DNA from: Flavobacterium sp.
GTDB lineage: Bacteria > Bacteroidota > Bacteroidia > Flavobacteriales > Flavobacteriaceae
Assembly (NCBI RefSeq): GCF_017744675.1
Contig: NZ_JAGIAV010000005.1
Coordinates: forward strand, 239,992-303,991
DNA length: 64,000 bases
Reading direction: 5' to 3'
The notes under the pieces: generated by a model
What the model was told of the DNA's origin: nothing
Databases searched by the model: none
Seen by the model: the letters and a program-made list of their open reading frames with translations, nothing else
Made by a program: the position numbers and the translations under genes
In this document: piece after piece, positions 51,363 through 58,970 of the stretch
Layout of the letters: each line of letters opens with the position of its first letter
Position numbering within the stretch: the first letter of the stretch is position 1

Positions 51363-51923
51363 TTAAATGTTCTCGATCTGAATACGCATTTTATCTTTTG
51401 ATTGTTTGAAAGAAGTAGGAGTAAAGCCTGTAATTTTCTTGAATTGATTGCTCAAATGCGCGACATTACTGTAGTTTAGAATATCTGCAATTTCGCTTAA
51501 CGAAAGCTCATTGTAAATCAATAGTTCTTTAACTTTTTCAATTTTCTGGCTGATGAAGTACTTTTCGATCGTGGTATTTTCAATTTCCGAAAACAGATTG
51601 CTCAGCGAATTGTAATCTTGATTCAGGTTTTCAGCCAAATATTCAGATAAGTTTATTTTAAGATCATTGTTTTTATGATGAACCAAATCGACAATGAGAT
51701 TTTTTATTTTTTCGACGATTTTTGTTTTTTTATCGTCAATTAAATCAAAACCTAAAGGTTGAAGATTTTCTAGTAAAATTCGTTTTTGCTCCTCGCTGAT
51801 TTCTTGTTCGAGTTCTACTTCGCCCAGTTCAACAGCAGTAGTTTGAAGTCCGAGTTTTTCGAACTCAGACTTCACTACCATTTTACATCGGCTGCACACC
51901 ATATTTTTGATGTAAAGCTTCAT
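51363..51923 (-). CDS. Short AraC-type regulator with N-terminal HMA-like metal-binding domain
   Basis: 186 residues. Residues 1-62 resemble a heavy-metal-associated domain: MKLYIKNMVCSRCKMVVKSE, with CxxC at Cys10 and Cys13, and LLENLQPLGFDLID in the place of the last HMA strand and helix. Residues about 85-186 are an AraC DNA-binding domain (VKELLIYNELSLSEIADILN, YSNVAHLSNQFKKITGFTPTSFK), with only the second helix-turn-helix clearly kept. A copper-sensing activator of the neighbouring export genes is the natural reading. Its start is 1 bp after the DUF3347 stop. Confidence 0.88.
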   Translation of the reverse strand: MKLYIKNMVCSRCKMVVKSEFEKLGLQTTAVELGEVELEQEISEEQKRILLENLQPLGFDLIDDKKTKIVEKIKNLIVDLVHHKNNDLKINLSEYLAENLNQDYNSLSNLFSEIENTTIEKYFISQKIEKVKELLIYNELSLSEIADILNYSNVAHLSNQFKKITGFTPTSFKQSKDKMRIQIENI

Positions 51924-51924
51924 A

Positions 51925-52452
51925 TTATTTGATCGTTTCTACCACATTTCCGCAAGTCAGCATAGAAGAACCATAGTACGGATTCTTAACTGCTTTTTCT
52001 TTGCTTAACCAATCAGCATCTGCCATTGGGCAATATTGTTTGTAAACTGGCTGTTCTGGATTTGAAACTTTAATTAAATCGTAAGTGCTTTTAGATAAAG
52101 ATTTAAAAGTCTCACGTTGTTTTTTAAGATCTGTTGTAGCTGAAATACTTTTGGCATCGGCAGTTAATTTTTTAACCACTTTCATCCAAACTGTATGTTC
52201 GTTGCTTTTTAGTTTATCCATTTTTACTGCAGTAATTGCTGTCAGTAAATCAGCGGCTTTCGCCGAAGTCAATTTGCTGTCACTTTTAATAAGAGCGTCT
52301 TTTACATTAAAGTAAGCATCATAAACCGATTGTAACTGACTCGCATCAGCAATTTCTGTTCCTGATGTTAGTTTTACTGTATTGGCCTGAATGTTATTTG
52401 CACTAAATAATATTGTTAGTACTGTTGCTAAAGCTATAATTGATTTTTTCAT
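51925..52452 (-). CDS. Exported DUF3347 protein, copper-associated
   Basis: A 175-residue protein. A signal peptide (about 1-23) is followed by a helical DUF3347 region (SVYDAYFNVKDALIKSDSKL, TFKSLSKSTYDLIKV). The C-terminal motif YKQYCPMADADWLSKEKAVKNPYYGSSMLTCG carries a CPM and a later Cys, as in the metal-binding tails of CusB-type proteins where DUF3347 is often fused. A periplasmic copper-binding role fits the operon with the HMA-AraC regulator. Confidence 0.88.
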   Translation of the reverse strand: MKKSIIALATVLTILFSANNIQANTVKLTSGTEIADASQLQSVYDAYFNVKDALIKSDSKLTSAKAADLLTAITAVKMDKLKSNEHTVWMKVVKKLTADAKSISATTDLKKQRETFKSLSKSTYDLIKVSNPEQPVYKQYCPMADADWLSKEKAVKNPYYGSSMLTCGNVVETIK

Positions 52453-52550
52453 TGTATACGATATTTGATAAAGGATTTTTATTTCCTTTAAAATTAATTA
52501 AAAAAATTGATTTCAAAAAGGCCCAATATGGGCTGTCATAAATACAATAA

Positions 52551-52910
52551 TTATATTTTCGGCTTCAGCCAAATAGAAGTAAATCCAGAAGAAATAGTAG
52601 AATTACTATAAGAGGAAATAGCATTTTTTAAAGAAAAATTGAAAACATCATTCTCTAAATCAAAATCATTTGAATTTAAAATAACAAATTGCAAAGCAGA
52701 AGTCGTACAGCCAGAATGACGGCATTTTCCGTCACAATTGTGTTTTTCTTGTTTTGAAGTTTTCTTTTCGCAGCATTTTTTAGAACAGCTGTTTTCTTCT
52801 TTAGAAGCAATTTCTTTATGGTGTCCAGTATGGCATGCGTAAGTATAACTCGGATTCAAAAAGAAACTAAGTGTTATAAAAAGCAGCATTATGTGGATTT
52901 TCTTTTGCAA
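52551..52910 (-). CDS. Cys/His-rich exported small protein
   Basis: 119 residues. A signal peptide (about 1-25, YTYA-C) is followed by a dense cluster of metal-type ligands: CHTGHHKE, NSCSKKCCEKK, HNCDGKCRHSGC (eleven cysteines and histidines between about 26 and 68). The last 50 residues are polar and contain no such residues. No family is recognised. Its position upstream of DUF3347 in the copper region suggests metal binding in the periplasm. A -7 box (TAAATTTG, 52930-52937, minus) lies 20 nt before the start. Confidence 0.78.
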   Translation of the reverse strand: MQKKIHIMLLFITLSFFLNPSYTYACHTGHHKEIASKEENSCSKKCCEKKTSKQEKHNCDGKCRHSGCTTSALQFVILNSNDFDLENDVFNFSLKNAISSYSNSTISSGFTSIWLKPKI

Positions 52911-52929
52911 AGAAATTGTTTTTGAAGTA

Positions 52930-52937
52930 CAAATTTA
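52930..52937 (-). promoter_or_regulatory. -7 promoter box of the Cys/His-rich protein gene
   Basis: TAAATTTG on the minus strand lies 20 nt before the start at 52910. No -33 element is visible. Confidence 0.45.
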
Positions 52938-52979
52938 GCTAAAAATATTTGAGGAAATTACTTTTTAAGATTTCGATAA

Positions 52980-53813
52980 CTACAATTTCTTAAAATCTGT
53001 TGGTTTCATGTTTTTTCGTTTCTTGAAATAATTCGTCAAATGGCTTTCGTCTGTAAAACCAAATTCAAAAGCAATTTGTTTAATCGGCAACTGATTGTTG
53101 TGAAATCTTTTTTCGATTAAAGTCATTCTTAAATTATGAATGTATTCGCGATAACTAATGCTGAATGTTCTTTTAAAATAAGCGCTGAAATAGGTTTGTG
53201 CTATATTAAAATGCTCTGCAATCACTTTTATCTGAACCAGTTTTGGCTGATAAATATTCTGATGAATATAGTTGGCAATTTGTTCTGTATCTAAATGTTT
53301 AGATTGCATTTGTAGATTCATGCAACGAAGCGTTTCTTTAATTAAACCAAAAATGGAAAGAATCTGATAGAAAACAATTGGCGATGAAGTGACATCAATA
53401 TATTGATCGTAAGTAACAATATTTTCGACTGTATTTTTTAATATTGTTTTGCACGGTTCGTCAAATTTTAAAACGGTTTCTTTTAAGATTTTATCTCGCA
53501 TAAAACTTTCCGGAGTATTTACTAAAAACTCATCGCAAGTTAAATTCTGTTTCGAATTGAAATAATTATCTGTGAATTTGATAAAAATGAATCGCGTACT
53601 TTTCTTTATGTCAAAATAATGTTCGTCGTCTGGTGAAATAACAAATAAGTCTCCAGCTTTATAAGGTAAAAGGTTATTATTCAAGTGATGAACGCCGCTT
53701 CCTTTCTTTATATAAATGATTTCATAATACGTATGAGTATGCGGAGGAAGATGAAATTTCTCTTCTTCAAATTCATCAAGCACAAGCGTTTTAAACTGAT
53801 TTAATTTTGGCAT
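52980..53813 (-). CDS. AraC-family transcriptional regulator
   Basis: A 277-residue regulator. The N-terminal cupin-type sensor (about 15-100) has KFHLPPHTHTYYEIIYIKKG and YKAGDLFVISPDDEHYF. The C-terminal double helix-turn-helix (about 178-275) has IKVIAEHFNIAQTYFSAYFKR and IKQIAFEFGFTDESHLTNYFKK. It is divergent from the MFS transporter gene with a 103-bp shared spacer, which makes that gene the likely target. The inducer is unknown. Confidence 0.92.
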   Translation of the reverse strand: MPKLNQFKTLVLDEFEEEKFHLPPHTHTYYEIIYIKKGSGVHHLNNNLLPYKAGDLFVISPDDEHYFDIKKSTRFIFIKFTDNYFNSKQNLTCDEFLVNTPESFMRDKILKETVLKFDEPCKTILKNTVENIVTYDQYIDVTSSPIVFYQILSIFGLIKETLRCMNLQMQSKHLDTEQIANYIHQNIYQPKLVQIKVIAEHFNIAQTYFSAYFKRTFSISYREYIHNLRMTLIEKRFHNNQLPIKQIAFEFGFTDESHLTNYFKKRKNMKPTDFKKL

Positions 53814-53838
53814 AACTTAAATGTACAATTTTATGTCA

Positions 53839-53879
53839 CAAATTTACAACTTTTTTTAAGGATAACGGCGTTAATTTTG
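53839..53879. promoter_or_regulatory. Two divergent -7 boxes in the AraC / MFS spacer
   Basis: TAAATTTG on the minus strand (53839-53846) faces the AraC gene. TAATTTTG on the plus strand (53872-53879) faces the MFS gene. The 25 nt between them would hold shared regulator contacts. Confidence 0.5.
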
Positions 53880-53916
53880 CATCGTAGAAATCTATTCCTT
53901 TCTACACTAGATCAAA

Positions 53917-55083
53917 ATGAAAAAAAGTCTTATTGCACTCTCTTTAGGAGGGTTAACTATTGGTATTACAGAATTTGTAATGATGGGATTACTTCCAGAC
54001 ATTGCCTCAGATATGAAAGTTTCAATTCCAGTTGCGGGTTATTTAATTTCGTCTTATGCACTTGGAGTTGTTATTGGAGCGCCTTTATTAGTAATCGCAG
54101 GAAGAAATTATGCACCTAAAAAAATGCTCTTAATTTTAGCTTTAATGCTAGCAGTTTTTAATGCATTGTCAATTATTGCTCCAAATTATAATGTTTTATT
54201 TGCTTCTCGATTTTTATCTGGATTACCGCATGGCGCATTCTTTGGAGTGGGAGCGGTAGTCGCAAGCCGTTTGGCTGATAAAGGAAAGGAAGCGCAGGCA
54301 ATCTCGATAATGTTTGCTGGCTTAACTATTGCGAACTTGATTGGTGTGCCAATCGGAACTTATATAGGTCACCATTTTATTTGGCGCTATACTTTTGTAC
54401 TAATTGCTATTGTTGGATTGTTGACTCTTTTGGCAATTTATTTATGGATGCCCAATCTTGAAAAAGGGGAAAGTGTCAATATGAAAACACAACTTCAATT
54501 CTTCAAAAAAAGAGAAGCTTGGTTAATTATCGGAATTACTGCAATTGGTTTTGGAGGTTTGTTTGCTTGGATCAGTTATATTGCCCCTTTATTAATTAAT
54601 GTATCGAAGTTTTCGCCAGAAGATGTTTCTTCAATTTTAATCTTAGCAGGATTAGGAATGGTTGTCGGGAATTTTGTTGGAGGAAAATTAGCTGATAAAT
54701 ATTCGCCAGCACCAACCGTTCTTGCGTTACTATTTGTAATGGTACTTGATTTGCTGATGGTTTACTTTTTCTCTTTCAATCAATATATGTCATTGTTTTT
54801 AACATTTTTAACAGGGGCAATTTCTTTCTCAGTTATTGCCCCAATTCAAATGCTGATGATTAAAACAGCTAAAGATGCTGAGATGATTGCTTCAGCAGCG
54901 CTTCAAGGAAGTTTTAATATTGGGAATGCTTTGGGAGCGTTTCTAGGAGGATTGCCTTTAGCAGCAGGTTATAATTTTGCTTCGCCAAATCTTATAGGTA
55001 TTACAATGGCCGTAACTGGAATGGTTATTACCTTCATATTGATGAGGTTACATCAAAAACAATTGGAGTTTCAGCGCATCTAA
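53917..55083 (+). CDS. MFS transporter, AraJ/DHA1-like
   Basis: A 388-residue permease with twelve helices. Typical DHA1 stretches are ITEFVMMGLLPDIASDMKVS (helix 1), FASRFLSGLPHGAFFGVGAV (motif C-like region), GVPIGTYIGHHFIWRYTF (helix 5/6) and GAISFSVIAPIQMLMIKTA (helix 10). It resembles AraJ and YdhP-type exporters, usually for sugars, nucleosides or drugs. The substrate is unknown. It is probably controlled by the divergent AraC gene and has a terminator 25 bp after the stop. Confidence 0.9.
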   Translation: MKKSLIALSLGGLTIGITEFVMMGLLPDIASDMKVSIPVAGYLISSYALGVVIGAPLLVIAGRNYAPKKMLLILALMLAVFNALSIIAPNYNVLFASRFLSGLPHGAFFGVGAVVASRLADKGKEAQAISIMFAGLTIANLIGVPIGTYIGHHFIWRYTFVLIAIVGLLTLLAIYLWMPNLEKGESVNMKTQLQFFKKREAWLIIGITAIGFGGLFAWISYIAPLLINVSKFSPEDVSSILILAGLGMVVGNFVGGKLADKYSPAPTVLALLFVMVLDLLMVYFFSFNQYMSLFLTFLTGAISFSVIAPIQMLMIKTAKDAEMIASAALQGSFNIGNALGAFLGGLPLAAGYNFASPNLIGITMAVTGMVITFILMRLHQKQLEFQRI

Positions 55084-55107
55084 TATATTAAAATTTAGCT
55101 TTTATAG

Positions 55108-55136
55108 GCCCTTAACGTTTGTTAAGGGCTTTTTTT
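55108..55136 (+). terminator. Terminator after the MFS gene
   Basis: GCCCTTAAC pairs with GTTAAGGGC around GTTT and is followed by a T run. Confidence 0.92.
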
Positions 55137-55473
55137 ATGCCTTAACACATCTAAACTTATAGTCAAAATTACCTTTTCTTTTCTGCAAAGGTTTCTATTT
55201 ATAGGTAAAATCATTATAAATTTTGGCTTCCAAATTAAATTTCTGCTCTTTCTTTAGTTTTAATTTAACTTTTTAAGTGTAAAATAAACACCTAATAATT
55301 CCGTAATTATTATTCATGTAATCGATTGTTTTTTTTGTAAAAATCAAATCAAATCAACGATTAATAATAATATTTTTAATATTTTAAATCGAATTAAATT
55401 ATACATGTTGCATAAAAAGGCGGTAAAATTTTTATTATGTAATTTTTTTTAGGATTTTTTTGGGAAATTTTAT

Positions 55474-55502
55474 TTTTGGTTTAAAAAAAATATCTATGTT
55501 TG
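55474..55502 (+). promoter_or_regulatory. Promoter of the SusC-SusD operon
   Basis: TTTTG (55474-55478), a 16-nt spacer and TATGTTTG (55495-55502) fit the -33/-7 consensus with a slightly short spacer. The palindrome TGTAATCGATTACA begins at the next base, over the expected start of transcription. Confidence 0.6.
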
Positions 55503-55516
55503 TGTAATCGATTACA
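55503..55516 (+). promoter_or_regulatory. Likely operator: perfect 14-bp palindrome
   Basis: TGTAATCGATTACA is fully symmetric and touches the -7 box. Two looser relatives with the AATCGATT core flank it (55317-55330 and 55538-55545). Size and symmetry suit a LacI/GntR-type dimeric regulator. No such regulator gene is in the window. Confidence 0.6.
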
Positions 55517-55711
55517 ACTTTTTTTTTCAATGTTCGAAATCGATTAAGTGAATAAAGTAAAATTAGAAAGGGATAAAGCCTTTTGTTGAGATATAAATAA
55601 AATATTGTTAAAATAAAATCGTGAATAATAACTAAAAAATGAATTGAAAGTAACCACAAAAAACCACCTAAACCCAAAAGAAAAAACTTTTAATAACTTA
55701 AACAATCAACC

Positions 55712-58700
55712 ATGAACTTTAAAGAACTATTAAACAAAGGAGCAAATTTTTGCTTTAAACTTGTTTTCTTACTGTGCTTATTGATCGGTAGTCAAGTACA
55801 TGCACAGGGCACAACGATAGAGGGAACCGTGAAGGATGCCGCGGGACTTTCTCTCCCTGGGGTAAACGTCTTAGAAAAAGGAACTAAGAACGGAACTTCT
55901 ACCGATTTTGACGGGCATTACAAAATAAAGCTAACGAATCCGAAGGCGGTATTGACCTTTTCTTTTATTGGATTTCAAAGCATTAATGTTTCTACAGACG
56001 GAAAGACTAAAGTAAATGCAACATTGATTGAAGATGCTAATAACTTAAATGAAGTTGTTGTAATTGGATACGGAACTTCTAAAAAATCTGATTTGACAGG
56101 AGCTGTATCTACGATTTCGGGTGCTGATCTAAAAAAAGTACCAGTAGCCAATGTAGCTGAAGCTTTAACTGGTAGAATTGCCGGTGTGCAGGTAACTGCT
56201 GCTGAGGGATCTCCAGATGCAGATATTAGAATTAGAGTTCGTGGTGGTGGTTCTCTTACTCAAGATGCTTCACCTTTAATTATTGTGGATGGATTTCCTG
56301 TGAACAACATGAATGACATTTCTTCCTCTGATATTGATACCATGACCGTTTTAAAAGATGCGGCTTCAACTGCAATTTACGGATCACGTGGTGCAAATGG
56401 GGTTATTCTTATTACAACAAAAAAAGGAAAAGACGGAAAAATTGCTGTGAACTTCAATATGTTTTACGGTATGAAAACGATGGCTAATGAAATAGATGTT
56501 TTATCGCCTGAAGATTATACGAAGTGGCAATACGAATATGCTTTGCTTTCTCAAACAGGAACAAAGGTGCCTTCTGATCCAGATTCTTATACTAAGTATT
56601 TTGGAAATTGGCAAGATCATGATATGTACAAAGGATTGAAGGGAGATGATTGGCAAAAGCAAATTTTTGGACGTAGAGGTGAAGTTCAAAGCCGTGATTT
56701 AGGAATTAGAGGCGGAACAGATAAGCTTAATTATAATTTCAATTATGCTCATTATGATGAAAAAGCTATTATGATAGGTTCAAATTATAAAAGAAATAAC
56801 CTGGCATTAGCTTTAAAAAGTAAATTAAACGATAAGATTGACATTGGTTTTACTATGCGTTATTCGGATACAGAGATCGATGGCGGTGGTGTAAATGAGC
56901 AAAATGAGAAATCTTCATCAGATTCTCGTATGCGTACTATTGTTGGGTATGCACCGCTTCCTGTGCCAGGTTTGACTTCAGACGACGTAACTGGAGATGG
57001 ATCTGATATATTGATAAATCCTTTTAAATCTGTTTCAGATAACGATCGTCAGCAGTTTCGTAAAAACTTTAATATGCTAGGAAGTTTTGGATGGGAGATT
57101 GCAGACAATTTAAAATTGAATGTGGATTTAGGTTTGGATAATTTTAATACTCAAGATTATCGCTTTTACGGACTTACAACTTATTATGTAGCTAATGCGC
57201 CAGTAGGTGCTTTACAAAATATGCCTGCAATGATTATGTCTGATACTAAAGACAGACGTTTTAGAAATGCTAATACATTAAATTACGATTTCAAAAAAAT
57301 AATGGGAGAAGATCATCATTTGACTGCTCTTGTTGGAGAAGAAAATATTACTTATGAGTCAAATACGGTAACTAATACGATTCACGGATATCCTAAGTTT
57401 TTTGATTTTGATCAGGCAAAAAAATTAACAACGCAAGGAACTCCTCAATCTGTTGACAACTACTACAGCCCAGATGATAAATTATTATCATTTTTTGGAC
57501 GTGCAAATTATGACTACAAAAACCGTTACATCCTTTCGGCTACTTTTCGTGCAGATGGTTCTAGTAAATTTTTAGAGCAAAATCGTTGGGGATATTTCCC
57601 TGCTTTTGCAGCAGGATGGAAAATCTCCGAGGAGAACTTCTTAAAAAATAAATCTTGGCTAAGTCTTTTAAAAGTGAGAGCAAGTTATGGTGAGGCAGGA
57701 AATAATAATATACCTGTTGGTCAGCAAATTCAAATTTTTCAATCTACAGCAACATCATGGATTAATGGAGTTACTAGTGTTTGGGCACCTTCGAAAACGA
57801 TGCCTAATCCTGATTTGAAATGGGAAACAACAGTAACTCAAAACTTTGGTTTGGATTTCGCATTTTTCAAAAACCGTTTGAGTGGGAATTTTGATATCTA
57901 TAAAAATATTACGAGTGACTTATTAATTAATTTCCCAGTTGCAGGATCTGGATATGATTTCCAATATCGTAACATGGGAGAAACACAAAATAAAGGTTTT
58001 GAGGCTACAATAAATGTTGTTGCTATTGAAAAGGCTAAGTATGGGTTGAACTTTTCATTCAATATGGCAGTAAATAAAAACCGTATTAACTCATTAGGAG
58101 TAATGAATGATTTTGGAGCTTCTACCGGTTGGGCTTCTTCACAAATCGGAGATGATTATCTGATAGCTGTTGGTTCTTCATTAGGTACTATGTATGGGTA
58201 TAAAAATGATGGAAGATATGAAGTTTCAGACTTTGATTATGTTGGAGGGAAATATGTTTTAAAAAGTGGTGTAGTTAATACATCTACTTCTTTAGTGGGA
58301 GACGGAAGCGCTCTTAAACCTGGAGATATGAAATTAAAAGATATTAACGGAGATGGCAAAGTAGATGTAAATGATAAAACAGTTATTGGAAATGTTAATC
58401 CTAAAAGTTCAGGTGGTTTTATAATCAACGGAAATGCTTACGGATTTGATTTAATGGCAGCTTTTAACTGGAGTATTGGTAATGAAGTGTATAATGCTGA
58501 TAAAATTGAGTTTTCAACAGCAACAGCTTCAGGAAGATATAAAAACTTAAATTCTACAATGGCCGATGGAAAGAGATGGACAAACTTAGATCCTGCAACG
58601 GGTCAATTGGTAACAGATCCTACGGCGTTGGCAGATCTTAATGCTAATACAACAATGTGGTCTCCATATATGAGAAGCGCAATATTTACTGATTGGGCAG

Positions 58701-58954
58701 TTGAAGATGCATCGTTTTTAAGATTAAATACTTTAACATTAGGATATTCAATGCCTGAGATGTTTACCTCTAAACTTGGAGTTTCTAAATTGAGATTTTA
58801 TTTGACGGCAAGCAATGTTTTTGTTTGGACAAACTATTCGGGTTCTGATCCGGAAGTTTCAACAAGAAGAAAAAACCCGCTTACTCCAGGGGTCGATTCA
58901 AGTCCTTATCCAAGAAGCAGGCAAATGATTTTTGGGATGAATCTTAATTTCTAA
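55712..58954 (+). CDS. SusC/RagA-family TonB-dependent outer-membrane transporter
   Basis: 1080 residues. A signal peptide (about 1-32, QVHAQ) is followed by a carboxypeptidase-regulatory-like domain (about 36-115: IEGTVKDAAGLSLPGVNV, STDFDGHYKI), the plug (about 120-235: VVVIGYGTSKKSDLTGAVS, ALTGRIAGVQVT, VLKDAASTAIYGSRGANGV) and a 22-strand barrel ending MIFGMNLNF. It would import a glycan bound by the SusD partner, using TonB energy. It is the first gene of a three-gene operon with a dedicated promoter and palindrome. The third gene (DUF4957) hints at pectin-type substrates. Confidence 0.95.
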   Translation: MNFKELLNKGANFCFKLVFLLCLLIGSQVHAQGTTIEGTVKDAAGLSLPGVNVLEKGTKNGTSTDFDGHYKIKLTNPKAVLTFSFIGFQSINVSTDGKTKVNATLIEDANNLNEVVVIGYGTSKKSDLTGAVSTISGADLKKVPVANVAEALTGRIAGVQVTAAEGSPDADIRIRVRGGGSLTQDASPLIIVDGFPVNNMNDISSSDIDTMTVLKDAASTAIYGSRGANGVILITTKKGKDGKIAVNFNMFYGMKTMANEIDVLSPEDYTKWQYEYALLSQTGTKVPSDPDSYTKYFGNWQDHDMYKGLKGDDWQKQIFGRRGEVQSRDLGIRGGTDKLNYNFNYAHYDEKAIMIGSNYKRNNLALALKSKLNDKIDIGFTMRYSDTEIDGGGVNEQNEKSSSDSRMRTIVGYAPLPVPGLTSDDVTGDGSDILINPFKSVSDNDRQQFRKNFNMLGSFGWEIADNLKLNVDLGLDNFNTQDYRFYGLTTYYVANAPVGALQNMPAMIMSDTKDRRFRNANTLNYDFKKIMGEDHHLTALVGEENITYESNTVTNTIHGYPKFFDFDQAKKLTTQGTPQSVDNYYSPDDKLLSFFGRANYDYKNRYILSATFRADGSSKFLEQNRWGYFPAFAAGWKISEENFLKNKSWLSLLKVRASYGEAGNNNIPVGQQIQIFQSTATSWINGVTSVWAPSKTMPNPDLKWETTVTQNFGLDFAFFKNRLSGNFDIYKNITSDLLINFPVAGSGYDFQYRNMGETQNKGFEATINVVAIEKAKYGLNFSFNMAVNKNRINSLGVMNDFGASTGWASSQIGDDYLIAVGSSLGTMYGYKNDGRYEVSDFDYVGGKYVLKSGVVNTSTSLVGDGSALKPGDMKLKDINGDGKVDVNDKTVIGNVNPKSSGGFIINGNAYGFDLMAAFNWSIGNEVYNADKIEFSTATASGRYKNLNSTMADGKRWTNLDPATGQLVTDPTALADLNANTTMWSPYMRSAIFTDWAVEDASFLRLNTLTLGYSMPEMFTSKLGVSKLRFYLTASNVFVWTNYSGSDPEVSTRRKNPLTPGVDSSPYPRSRQMIFGMNLNF

Positions 58955-58970
58955 TTTAAAAGACTACAAA

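Larger units (their letters stand above)
55137..55711. other. 575-bp AT-rich regulatory region upstream of susC
   Basis: No gene is supported here. The region holds the susC promoter and palindrome described separately, a second AATCGATT site in TGTAATCGATTGTT (55317-55330), a third in AAATCGATTAAG (55537-55548), and a transcribed A-rich leader of about 200 nt before the susC ATG. A minus-strand frame of 80 codons (55435-55677) looks spurious. Confidence 0.6.

Noticed and set aside
44786..52910. The copper region as a recently acquired mobile island
   Set aside because: No integrase, transposase, tRNA boundary or att-like direct repeats were found, and base composition looks like the surroundings.
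55435..55677. An 80-codon minus-strand frame upstream of susC
   Set aside because: Its composition is that of AT-rich noncoding DNA. It lies over the promoter, palindrome and leader, and matches no family.
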